From contig NZ_JAFNPF010000001.1 in NCBI RefSeq assembly GCF_026535915.1, forward strand, positions 496,001 to 560,000: 64,000 nt of DNA, read 5' to 3'. Below are positions 54,140-62,761 of the stretch, one piece after another. The translations under genes and the position numbers were made by a program. Each line of letters opens with the position of its first letter. The first letter of the stretch is position 1. The DNA is from Snodgrassella sp945267035 (lineage in GTDB: Bacteria; Pseudomonadota; Gammaproteobacteria; Burkholderiales; Neisseriaceae). The notes beneath the pieces are model-generated. The model was not told the origin of the DNA. It saw only the letters and a list, made by a program, of their open reading frames with translations, and searched no databases.

Positions 54140-54352
54140 ATGCTTAAAAAAATTAATTTAATTATAGAATTAATTTTTGTTCAAAGCAGATTTAAAAATG
54201 TTATTCAACTATTGTTTGGAGTAAGTTTAATGAAAAAGATTCATTTTTGTATATTGTTGTTTGTTTTGGCAGGGTTTATAATCCCATTTAGCATAAATAT
54301 AAACGCTATCGATATTCAGCTAGTGAAAACACTTGTAGTATTTATTCAATGA
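54140..54352 (+). CDS. Small protein with one membrane helix and strong ribosome site
   Basis: 70 residues. AAGGAGGT at 54123-54130 is an almost perfect Shine-Dalgarno 9 bases before the ATG, far better than is usual here, so translation is likely. The sequence has a Met near residue 31 followed by KKIHFCILLFVLAGFIIPFS, a membrane helix or signal-like segment. The role is unknown. A start at the internal Met would give a 40-residue exported peptide. Confidence 0.5.
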   Translation: MLKKINLIIELIFVQSRFKNVIQLLFGVSLMKKIHFCILLFVLAGFIIPFSININAIDIQLVKTLVVFIQ

Positions 54353-54535
54353 TAAAAGTTTGAATAATCTTACTTCAAAGAGCTTTTAATGAATTTAGCA
54401 ACAAATATATTTTTAAATTATCTATATGTTGTCACATTGAGGTCAATTTTCAAGATATATTTATTCAAAAAAACAATTAAAATTCTTTGAAAATAGATAC
54501 GATTAGATGAGTCAAAATGATAGTTAATAGAAGAG
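54353..54535. other. Intergenic stretch before the tracrRNA
   Basis: AT-rich DNA with no open frame. The tracrRNA transcript, running on the minus strand, ends toward here. Confidence 0.4.
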
Positions 54536-54625
54536 TAAATAGAACAAACCCCTGTTCAGGGGTTTGTTGGGTACGTTATTTAAACTTATTGTAGTAACGG
54601 CTCTCACCCCGGCTAGCTACAAATT
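54536..54625 (-). ncRNA. tracrRNA of the type II-C CRISPR system
   Basis: A region complementary to the CRISPR repeat lies at 54588-54622. On the plus strand it matches the array repeat at nearly all positions except a five-base block (TCCCT against AACGG), the bulge known from Cas9 duplexes. The transcript on the minus strand reads GAGAGCCGTTACTACAATAAG, almost the same as meningococcal tracrRNA (GAGAACCGTTGCTACAATAAG). A 12-bp terminator hairpin is at 54543-54568. The promoter has an extended -10. It is divergent from cas9, 150 bases upstream. Confidence 0.93.
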
Positions 54626-54631
54626 GCAAAA

Positions 54632-54640
54632 ATTATAGCA
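54632..54640 (-). promoter_or_regulatory. Extended -10 promoter of tracrRNA
   Basis: On the minus strand TGCTATAAT (54640 to 54632) is a perfect extended -10 box about 10 bases before the anti-repeat. The array repeats end in almost the same word, so tracrRNA and crRNAs may be expressed at similar levels. Confidence 0.8.
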
Positions 54641-54721
54641 TAACTTATATTATTCTTGCACTATTTACAAAAGATTTACATCTGTTTATTCTGTCATGCA
54701 AATGCAATCCCTTAGCAAAAG

Positions 54722-54736
54722 TGATGTTTTACATCA
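54722..54736. promoter_or_regulatory. Palindrome upstream of cas9
   Basis: TGATGT-TTT-ACATCA is a perfect 6-bp inverted repeat 36 bases before the cas9 start, between the divergent tracrRNA and cas9 promoters. It may be an operator. Its half-sites loosely resemble FNR/CRP-family sites, but the regulator is unknown. Confidence 0.4.
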
Positions 54737-54772
54737 TTCGTTGTTAACCTTATATACAGAGGAATTATAAAA

Positions 54773-57700
54773 ATGACAAAAATGATTTTTGGTTTGGATA
54801 TCGGTATTGCTTCCGTAGGCTGGGCGGTGATTCAAAAAGGGGAAGATAAGCAAAAAAATGAACTGGAGCAGGGTAAAATTATTGATTTAGGTGTGCGCTG
54901 TTTTGATAAGGCGGAGCATCCCAAAACGGGAGAACCGTTAAATTTGGCCAGAAGATTACATCGTAATGCGCGCAGAAGATTGTCTCATCGGGCACAAAGA
55001 CTGCAACAACTCAGATTTTTTTTGCAGCAACAAGGTTTAATTGACAACTGTGAAGCGCATGCATTAGCCACGCCGGCACATAGCCCAGATCCCTGGGCAT
55101 TGCGCGTTAAAGGTTTAGATCAAAAACTGACTAATCCCGAGTTGGCCAGAGTGATCTATCATCTGGTCAAACATCGAGGTTATTATGTGGCGCGTAAAAT
55201 TGAAGAAGATGCAACTGATAAAAGCGAACAAGGGCGCATGAATCTGGCGTTGAAAGAAACGGCGAAATTTATTGAGGAGCAACATTATCGCTCAGTGGCG
55301 GAAATGATCACCATAGAAAACGCTAAAAAGCAAGAGCAAGAAAATATGATCGTGGCCAAAAGAAACAAAGCTGGCAATTATAAAAATACATTTTACCGTA
55401 AAAAACTGAAAGAAGAACTGACGGCAATCTTACAAAAACAGCAGAGTTTGGGCAATAGTCTGATCACTGATGCCTTTATCCACAAGGTTGTTGAAGAGCT
55501 CTTCTGGTTTCAGCGTCCGGCCATCAGTGGTGAAGCAATATTAAAAATGCTAGGGTTTTGTACCCATGAGCCAAGTGAATATCGGGCGGCAAAGCATAGC
55601 TATACCGCTGAACGATTTGTGTGGTTATCCAGCTTGAATAATTTACGTATTAATAAATTGGGTGGCAGCAGAAGTTTAACTGAGGAAGAAAGAACGGCAT
55701 TAATCAATTTACCTTATGAACAAGAAAAAATCACCTATAAAACCATTCGAAAAATCCTTAAAAAACTCAATAAATTTTCGGCTGAAGACCAATTTGTCGG
55801 CTTAAGCGGTAGAACCGAAGAAGAGTTAGCTAAAGCGGAAAACAAAACCTTTTTTCATAGCAAAGGCTATCATGAGCTGCGCAAAGCCTTCAGCGAAACC
55901 CGTTGGCAACAGATCGGCACCAATACAGCCTTGCTCGATCAGCTCGCTACCATCCTCACTTTATATAAAACAGATGCAGACATTGAACAACATCTGCGCC
56001 AGCATGAATTGGATGAACAGGAAATACACAATTTGCTTAAAGTGAGCTTTAGTGCCTTTAATCATCTGTCACTCAAAGCCTTAACCAAACTTCTGCCTTA
56101 TTTAGAAAAAGGGGACAACTACTACGAAGCCTGTCAGCAATGTCATTACCATCATCAAAAAAATCTGCCCAAACAGAAATATTTGCCATCGCTGTATCAA
56201 TATGAATTTGATCAGCTGAGCAAAAAAGTTAAGCGAATACCGCAAATTAAAAATCCAGTGGTTATGAGAGCGCTCAATCAGGCGCGCAAAGTGCTGAATG
56301 CCATTATCCGCCAGTATGGTTCACCCCATGAAATCCACATTGAACTAGCGCGAGATATGTCTAAAACCGCCGAAGAGCGCAATAAAATTGAGAGGCAGCA
56401 GTATCTTAACCGTGAACTCAAACAAGAGCTTAGTGTAGAAATTGAACAGAAAATCAAGCGCGAAGTTAAAGGTGTAGATATATTAAAATATCGGCTATAC
56501 AAAGAACAGGATGGTAAATGTGCTTATAGTCTCAATCCAATTGATATTGATAGACTATTTGAAGATGGCTATGTAGAAATTGACCATATTTTGCCATATT
56601 CCCGTTCTTTTGATGACAGCTTAAGTAATAAAGTATTGGTGCTACCAAATGTAAACCAAAATAAAAAGAATCAAACACCCTATGAATATTTGGATGGTGC
56701 TTCTGAAAGTAAAAAATGGCAGCTGTTTGCAGCAATGGTGCAGAGTAATCCTAAAATCTCCCGAGCTAAAAAAGAACGCTTGCTTAGAAAAAATTTTGGT
56801 GAGAACGCTGCATCTGAATTTGCACAACGCAATCTGAATGATACCCGCTATATTGCCCGCTTTTTTGCCCAGTTTATCCGTGATTATTTACAATTTTCAG
56901 TTGATGGCGAAAATAAGCAAGAGTCCAGGCAGAATGTGGTCACCCTCTCTGGTGGAATTACTGGCTTTTTACGCGCAAGATGGGGATTAATGAAAGACAG
57001 AGAGAAAAGTGATTTACATCATGCACTGGATGCATGTGTGATCGCAACGATCACGCATGCTCTGATTCATCGCGTGTCTAATTATACTAAGGTAAACCAG
57101 TATTATACACAAAGGAATAGACGAGATTTCCCACAGCCTTGGCCGGAATTTAGAGATGAAGTGTTGGCGCGACTGGATAGTGAGCCTAGCAAAAACATCT
57201 GTCATCTATTCGGCAAGACAACCGAACCGACGCAGCCTAGACCCGTATTTGTGTCGCGTATGCCAAAGCGGCGTAACGGTGGTGCTTTGCATCAGGAGAC
57301 CATCCGTTCGGCCAAATTTATGCATAACGAGCAAAGTGCGGTGCGTAAGCCACTGACCAGCCTGAAGCTGACAGATTTGGAAAAAATAGTTGGCTATTAT
57401 TTGCCTGATGGGGAAACGCCAGATCCGCGCAATCAGCCCTTAATCGAAGGTTTAAGAGCCCGATTACAAGCACATCAGGGTAATGCCAAAAAAGCATTTG
57501 CCGAGCCATTTTATAAACCAACCAAAGAGGGAAAAATATCTCCATTAGTTCGAACAGTCAAGGTATTAGATGTTCAAAAAGGTGGAGTATTGGTCAGAGG
57601 CGGTATTGCTGATCAAGACAGCATGTATCGGGTTGATGTATTTGAAAAAAATGGCAAGTATTATCTGGTGCCGATTTATCAGATTGATCGCCAGCCTCAT

Positions 57701-58036
57701 CGCCCTCTGCCTAACACAGCTGCTGTAGCCAATAAAAGCAGAAAAGATTGGTTGATTATGGATGAAACTTATCAATTTAAATTTTCTTTAAGTGCGAATG
57801 ATGTGGTCTATTTAAAGAGAAAAAATGATGAATATTTTGGTTATTTTGCTGGCTTAAATATTGCTTCGGCCACGATAACCATTCGCAGTCATGACCGAAA
57901 TATTCAGGCAGGTAAGAATGGTGATTGGGAAGGATTAGGCGTCATCAGAAACATCGAGAAATTTGAAAAATGGCATGTCGATATGCTCGGTCATTGTTAT
58001 CCTGCTAAAGCGGAGACACGTCGTGGCGTGGCGTAG
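54773..58036 (+). CDS. cas9: CRISPR-associated endonuclease Cas9, type II-C
   Basis: 1087 residues, the compact II-C size (NmeCas9 1082). RuvC-I has D9 in GLDIGIASVGWAVI. The arginine-rich bridge helix follows (LHRNARRRLSHRAQRLQQL). RuvC-II has E524 in HIELARDM, HNH has H605 in EIDHILPYSRSFDDS, and RuvC-III has H750/D753 in DLHHALDACV. All catalytic residues are present, so the nuclease should be active. GAGGAA lies 9-14 bases before the ATG. Its last 14 bases overlap cas1. csn2 and cas4 are absent, as expected for II-C. Confidence 0.98.
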   Translation: MTKMIFGLDIGIASVGWAVIQKGEDKQKNELEQGKIIDLGVRCFDKAEHPKTGEPLNLARRLHRNARRRLSHRAQRLQQLRFFLQQQGLIDNCEAHALATPAHSPDPWALRVKGLDQKLTNPELARVIYHLVKHRGYYVARKIEEDATDKSEQGRMNLALKETAKFIEEQHYRSVAEMITIENAKKQEQENMIVAKRNKAGNYKNTFYRKKLKEELTAILQKQQSLGNSLITDAFIHKVVEELFWFQRPAISGEAILKMLGFCTHEPSEYRAAKHSYTAERFVWLSSLNNLRINKLGGSRSLTEEERTALINLPYEQEKITYKTIRKILKKLNKFSAEDQFVGLSGRTEEELAKAENKTFFHSKGYHELRKAFSETRWQQIGTNTALLDQLATILTLYKTDADIEQHLRQHELDEQEIHNLLKVSFSAFNHLSLKALTKLLPYLEKGDNYYEACQQCHYHHQKNLPKQKYLPSLYQYEFDQLSKKVKRIPQIKNPVVMRALNQARKVLNAIIRQYGSPHEIHIELARDMSKTAEERNKIERQQYLNRELKQELSVEIEQKIKREVKGVDILKYRLYKEQDGKCAYSLNPIDIDRLFEDGYVEIDHILPYSRSFDDSLSNKVLVLPNVNQNKKNQTPYEYLDGASESKKWQLFAAMVQSNPKISRAKKERLLRKNFGENAASEFAQRNLNDTRYIARFFAQFIRDYLQFSVDGENKQESRQNVVTLSGGITGFLRARWGLMKDREKSDLHHALDACVIATITHALIHRVSNYTKVNQYYTQRNRRDFPQPWPEFRDEVLARLDSEPSKNICHLFGKTTEPTQPRPVFVSRMPKRRNGGALHQETIRSAKFMHNEQSAVRKPLTSLKLTDLEKIVGYYLPDGETPDPRNQPLIEGLRARLQAHQGNAKKAFAEPFYKPTKEGKISPLVRTVKVLDVQKGGVLVRGGIADQDSMYRVDVFEKNGKYYLVPIYQIDRQPHRPLPNTAAVANKSRKDWLIMDETYQFKFSLSANDVVYLKRKNDEYFGYFAGLNIASATITIRSHDRNIQAGKNGDWEGLGVIRNIEKFEKWHVDMLGHCYPAKAETRRGVA

Positions 58037-58937
58037 TATTATGATCTCACAGCCAGCTAAACTTAGCTGTGAGCATCATACTCTAGCCATTAAGCAGCAA
58101 CAGACGGTGCACATTCCTTTTGAAGATATTGCTGTGATTATTCTCGATCACCGCGAAATTGTTTTGACGCACCCAGTTCTCACTACTTGTGCTCAGCTGG
58201 GTATTGCTCTATTTAGTACGGGGCAGGATCATCTCCCCAATGGCGTTTTCCTGTCTTTTCTACAACATAGCCGCCAAAGCAAGTCTATCCATTTGCAACA
58301 AAACCTAAAAAAGCATCTGGTTAAGCAAGCTTGGACAAGCATTATTCAGGCCAAAATCTCCAATCAGGCACAATGTCTGCTTTTGACCGCCAATCCATCC
58401 CAGCAAACAGCAAATTTACTCATTGCTCTGGTTAAAAAAGTTCGCTCGGGGGATGTTGACAATGTAGAGGCACAGGCAGCGGCGCGTTATTTTTCCGCAC
58501 TCTTTGGTCTTCAGTTTAAGCGCCAACAGCAAAATGTGATTAATAGCGCCTTAAATTACGGCTATGCCATATTGCGCGGCGCCATTGCCAGAAGTCTTAT
58601 CGCGCATGGTTTATTGCCAGTTTTTGGCTTATTTCATCACAACCAGCAAAATGCATTCAATCTGGCCGATGACCTGATCGAACCCTATCGTCCGCTGGTG
58701 GATTTATGGGTGGCAACCCAGTTAGCGCCCTTAAGCTTAACCCAACTGACCACCCAGCATAAAGCCGGATTGGCTCGACTATTGCACACAGATATGCTGT
58801 TGCCAGAGGGAAACATGACTGTATTGGCCGCCATTGATCAAACAGTCATCAGCTTAATTCACTATCTGGAAACAGCCGGAGCAACCGCATTGGCACTGCC
58901 ACGCCTGATAAAACTCAATCAACACCACCATGAGTAA
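58023..58937 (+). CDS. cas1: CRISPR integrase Cas1, type II
   Basis: 304 residues from GTG 58023 (protein start MAWRSIMISQPAKLS, the same start and length as meningococcal Cas1). The longer frame from 57963 lies inside cas9. Family blocks include FEDIAVIILDHREIVLTHPVL and GLFHHNQQNAFNLADDLIEPYRP, with conserved His and Asp of the metal site. It inserts new spacers with Cas2. Confidence 0.96.
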   Translation: MAWRSIMISQPAKLSCEHHTLAIKQQQTVHIPFEDIAVIILDHREIVLTHPVLTTCAQLGIALFSTGQDHLPNGVFLSFLQHSRQSKSIHLQQNLKKHLVKQAWTSIIQAKISNQAQCLLLTANPSQQTANLLIALVKKVRSGDVDNVEAQAAARYFSALFGLQFKRQQQNVINSALNYGYAILRGAIARSLIAHGLLPVFGLFHHNQQNAFNLADDLIEPYRPLVDLWVATQLAPLSLTQLTTQHKAGLARLLHTDMLLPEGNMTVLAAIDQTVISLIHYLETAGATALALPRLIKLNQHHHE

Positions 58938-59262
58938 GGAGACCCGCCGCTATATGCGAATGTTGCTATTTTTTGATTTACCTATGGTCACGACCGCCGA
59001 AAAAAAAGCCTACACACGCTTTCGGCGCTTTTTACTTAACGACGGTTATGATATGTTGCAATATTCCGTATACGGGCGCATCGTTTATGGTCGCGACGCT
59101 GAGCAAAAACATTTGCAACGATTAAGTAACAATTTGCCTTCTCAAGGTTCAGTGCGCTTGTTAACCGTGACGGAAAAACAGTATGCCAGCATGCAACTAT
59201 TACTGGGTAAGCCAGCGCTACAGGAACAAAAGGTCAATGCGCAGCAGTTCTTACTTTTTTAA
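58930..59262 (+). CDS. cas2: CRISPR-associated Cas2
   Basis: 110 residues overlapping cas1 by 8 bases. RRYMRMLLFFDLPMVT has the typical beta-strand and acidic residue, with YTRFRRFLLNDGYDMLQYSVYGRI after it. It forms the Cas1-Cas2 integrase. It is the last cas gene, followed by 800 bases and then the array. Confidence 0.96.
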   Translation: MSKETRRYMRMLLFFDLPMVTTAEKKAYTRFRRFLLNDGYDMLQYSVYGRIVYGRDAEQKHLQRLSNNLPSQGSVRLLTVTEKQYASMQLLLGKPALQEQKVNAQQFLLF

Positions 59263-60062
59263 AAAAAATCTAAGTTTATTTTTATTTTATTGGCATAAAT
59301 ACATTGCTTGGTGAGCTTTGAATCAGTCAATTCGTTGATCTGGGCATATAATGCAACGCATTGGTAGCGTTGCCAAAAAATTTAACGAAATATTCACATT
59401 TAACTTGAGCTAACACCACATATGACTTCAGATATTTATACAATATATATCATATTTTGTTCAGCTTTGATCGCCTAGGCGGCAAGCATAAAGAAGTCAT
59501 CAATCACATCGGCGGAGCCTAGAGAAAAATTGCTCAAGTTTTCACCGAATAAACTTTCTGTGCAATCAACAACCAACAATACTCAATCCGATTATGATTG
59601 AGAAACAATAACGTTGCTATTTGCCAAAAATTTCTCCTACCAGTTTATTTCCGCCTGAAACAAATAACCATCTGCTTAAAAATTTTATATAAACAATAGG
59701 CAACTGCATAAACCACCCAAATTGCAAACTAGAGATGCATCAAACAGTCATGTGGTTGCATAACCTGTGCTAAGTATCTTCATTTAGGCTAAAAACCTAT
59801 TCAATTTTCGTTTTTTCCCGACGAAACAAAAACCATTTTTCCCAGGAATATTCAAAACATATATGTCAAAAAAACATAAATTTAGCAGTGGTTGATACTT
59901 TGGTATAAACAATGAATAATCATCGTTTAAAATATATTCAGGTAAAGATTATGATCATTAAGTTTGTCAAGAAAATGATTTCTAAGTCACACTCAATTAA
60001 CTATCCAATTTCAGTATAACTAGGTTATAATCATCTAGACTTTATAATATTTATTTTGTCAA
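59263..60062. other. Spacer DNA between cas2 and the array
   Basis: 800 bases with no gene. A coding-like fragment near 59465-59521 (FDRLGGKHKEVINHIGGA then a stop) looks like a decayed gene end. No repeat or leader element shared with the array was found here. Confidence 0.45.
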
Positions 60063-60100
60063 GTTGTAGTTCCCTCTCTCACCCCGGGTAGCTATAAAAT

Positions 60101-60534
60101 AGACCTCGCTGTAAGCCTTGTGCTACGGGGCTTACAGCGCAATTTATGCGCAAAAAAATGGATTTTTTCAGAGAAAATTGGGCTATTTTTTTCAAAAATA
60201 CCTCAAAATGGCAGTAGCGTGTCAGTAGGGTGAATATGGCAAAATACTGTTCAATTATAACAGTTTATGCGGATATTTACTGTTTTTATATTCTGCTGCT
60301 TAAGTGGGGTAGATAAGATCGGTTTTGCTTGATCGAGCTTTTTTGGGATCAAGCGGTTTGCTCTGTGTGGCTATTTTGCCTATTTCGCCCGATAAAAACT
60401 GAAAAGACACATAAAAAAACTGCGCTAAATCCATTTGTGCTTATGTGCAATCAGCTGGTTGATTAATTATGACTAGTTAGGGTTAGACGCGAGAAATCAA
60501 AGATCATTCGGTTCAAACATCATTTGTCTAAATC
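60101..60534 (+). repeat. Long array insert A (trailer T + flank L)
   Basis: 434 bases beginning with a hairpin (CGCTGTAAGCC at 60107-60117 with GGCTTACAGCG at 60129-60139). The first part (to about 60266) recurs at 60637 and 61389. The second part (to 60534) recurs only in insert B, always ending in the altered repeat. Confidence 0.9.
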
Positions 60535-60636
60535 GTTGTCATTTCCACTCTCACCCCGGGTAGCTATAATTTAATTCAAATCGGGAGCATGCTAGCCGGA
60601 GTTGTAGTTCCCTCTCTCACCCCGGGTAGCTATAAT

Positions 60637-61088
60637 AGACCCCGCTGTAAGCCTTGTGGTACGGGGCTTACAGCGTAATTTACGCGCAAAAAAATGGATT
60701 TTTTCAGTGAAAATTGGGCTATTTTTTCATTTTTTTCAAAAAATGCCTCGAAATGGCAGTAGCGTGTTAGTAGGGTGAATATGGCAAAATACTGTTCAAT
60801 TATAACAGTTTATGCGGATATTTACTGTTTTTATATTCTGCTGCTTAAGTGGGGTAGATAAGATCGGTTTTGCTTGATTGGGCTTTTTTGTGATCAGGCG
60901 GTTTGCTGTGTGTGGCTATTTTGCCTATTTCGCCCGATAAAACTGAAAAGTCACAAAAAAAACTGCGCTAAATCCATTTGTGCTTAGCTGCAATCAGCTG
61001 GTTGATAAACAGTTTTGTAATGATGACTAGCTGGGATTTTGCGCGAGAAATCAAAGATCATTCGGCTCAAACAGCATTTATCTAAATC
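60637..61088 (+). repeat. Long array insert B (trailer T + flank L)
   Basis: A 452-base near copy of insert A. The same hairpin arms are at 60643-60653 and 60665-60675. An internal inverted repeat near 60870 keeps its pairing by a wobble change relative to copy A. Confidence 0.9.
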
Positions 61089-61388
61089 GTTGTCATTTCC
61101 ACTCTCACCCCGGGTAGCTATAATAATGGCACAACCGAGCGTTGCTACGATGGCGTTGTAGTTCCCTCTCTCACCCCGGGTAGCTATAATCAGCTTTCTG
61201 ATTAGGGTTGACCCCACTGAGTTGTAGTTCCCTCTCTCACCCCGGGTAGCTATAATAATCTTACTTAGCGCCAACGAGGCACCTAGGTTGTAGTTCCCTC
61301 TCTCACCCCGGGTAGCTATAATCCGACACGGCAAAACCTAGTATTTGTTGAAGTTGTAGTTCCCTCTCTCACCCCGGGTAGCTATAAT

Positions 61389-61569
61389 AGACCTCGCTGT
61401 AAGCCTTGTGGTACGGGGCTTACAGCGCAATTCACTTGCAAAAAAATGGATTTTTTGCGGAAAAATTTGGCTATTTTTTTCATTTTTTTCAAAAAATGCC
61501 TCAAAATGGCAGTAGCGTGTCAGTAGTAAAGGAAATGGAAAAATATATTGATATTATAACAGTTTAAAA
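61389..61569 (+). repeat. Array-flanking trailer copy C (T only)
   Basis: About 180 bases after the last repeat, matching the first part of inserts A and B (hairpin arms 61395-61405 and 61417-61427). Similarity fades near the ATTATAACAGTTTA word. No L block follows. Confidence 0.88.
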
Positions 61570-62640
61570 GATAATTTTGACTAAAATTCAATTCTATTAT
61601 TCCAAATTGATTATTTGAATCTGGCTAAGTACATTAGGTTGTTTGAGCCTATAACCATTCGCTAATGGGTTAAAAAATACCCGCAAAGAATGTCTTTTAC
61701 ATACTGCAAAACATTTAAGCTCAATAATGTGTATTGCCTCAGTAGCAATTATTATGTTGCAAACCATGTGGGTATGATGAATCTTTTGATTCTGGTTTAG
61801 CGGGATTAACCACAATAAAGCTGATTACTTAATTTGCTGAGGGCAGATTTTGCATAAACTATAATATTCTATGCAAGGGGTATTAACTGAAAGACTGATT
61901 TTGTCCTTAAATTTGGTCATATGCCACAACGGGCGAAAATTGGTTGATTAAGCACAGATATTTCCTGCTTCGAGATTAATTTTTAAGAAGATAGGTTGTA
62001 AACCTGTATCGCGGTCACGATTGCAACAGTTTAACTGCATCTTAATCTTATAGATTGAATCCATCGCTTTGATATTTTCCGGATTGACGCATCAGTTCTG
62101 CCCAAAAGCAATGAACTCTCATCATGCATTAGCCATTAGCACCGCCCACAGATTTAAAATTTTCCTTATTTGCTCAGTCATTTTTTAAGAGTTACCTGAA
62201 CAATTAGGCGCCAGACTACAGGTGCAGGCATGCACAGATGGTTACTTTCTGAGTCTATGATCAATAAGTCAGGTAGTCGTTAGGGTGATTGTGCAGTTTT
62301 TTCACGGGTTATCGACTGATAATAATGATGGTTGAGCCATGATCATGATCTGAATGGCATGGGCACGCTTTTAAATCTTGATTGGCACTCTTGATTAATC
62401 GTTGCAGTATTCGCTGGTTGTTGAACAGTGGTGTGATTTGGGTGGAAACGGAAGTTAATTAACCATAGATATTAAAAAGTTAATCAATTGAGTCATATTG
62501 ATAGCGTGGTATGGCTGATTTTTGCTGCTGTCATGTGATCGCTTTATTGTCATACAAGCAAATTAGTCTGAGGTTTTTTGCCCAAATTTGAGTGCTAAAA
62601 CGTGATGGCAATGATGAAGATATTGATTTGTTAGATATTT
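61570..62640. other. Intergenic stretch, no gene recognised
   Basis: Over 1 kb without a supported gene. Short coding-like fragments are present but interrupted by stops, so this may be decayed mobile or accessory DNA to the right of the CRISPR locus. Confidence 0.4.
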
Positions 62641-62715
62641 TGGTCTCGCCGACAGGAATCGAACCTGTATCACACGCTTAGGAGGCATGTGTTCTATCCG
62701 TTGAACTACGGCGAG
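62641..62715 (-). tRNA. tRNA-Arg (CCT)
   Basis: On the minus strand: acceptor CTCGCCG/CGGCGAG, D arm GTTCAACGGATAGAAC, anticodon loop with CCT, T arm CAGGTTCGATTCCTG and an encoded CCA (62641-62643). Confidence 0.95.
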
Positions 62716-62761
62716 CGCGAAGACGGTTATTATAAAGGTTATTTGGCTTAAGCTGACTATT

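Larger units (their letters stand above)
60063..61388 (+). CRISPR. CRISPR array: eight 36-nt repeats, five 30-nt spacers, two long inserts
   Basis: The repeat begins GTTGTAGTTCCCTCTCTCAC and ends CCCGGGTAGCTATAAT. Canonical or nearly canonical copies start at 60063 (2-bp insertion at its end), 60601, 61155, 61221, 61287 and 61353. Two copies at 60535-60570 and 61089-61124 share the same altered 5' half (GTTGTCATTTCCACTCTC). Spacers of exactly 30 nt are 60571-60600, 61125-61154, 61191-61220, 61257-61286 and 61323-61352. Two long inserts (60101-60534 and 60637-61088) interrupt the array. Orientation by comparison with the tracrRNA is plus. TATAAT at the repeat ends acts as a -10 box in the meningococcal relatives. 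Confidence 0.96.

Noticed and set aside
59996..60031. Possible degenerate repeat upstream of the first CRISPR repeat (ends GGTTATAAT, 31 bases before it)
   Set aside because: Only the last few bases fit and the distance is off by one from the 30-nt spacers. It is likely chance in AT-rich DNA.
60984..61334. 116-codon minus-strand ORF with repeated IIATRGERGNYN units
   Set aside because: It is the translation of CRISPR repeats in reverse. The periodic peptide follows the repeat spacing, so it is not a gene.
62070..62125. Peptide FRIDASVLPKSNELSS resembling the C-terminus of GMC oxidoreductases
   Set aside because: The similarity is a handful of residues in a stretch without an open gene. It is not enough to call a pseudogene.
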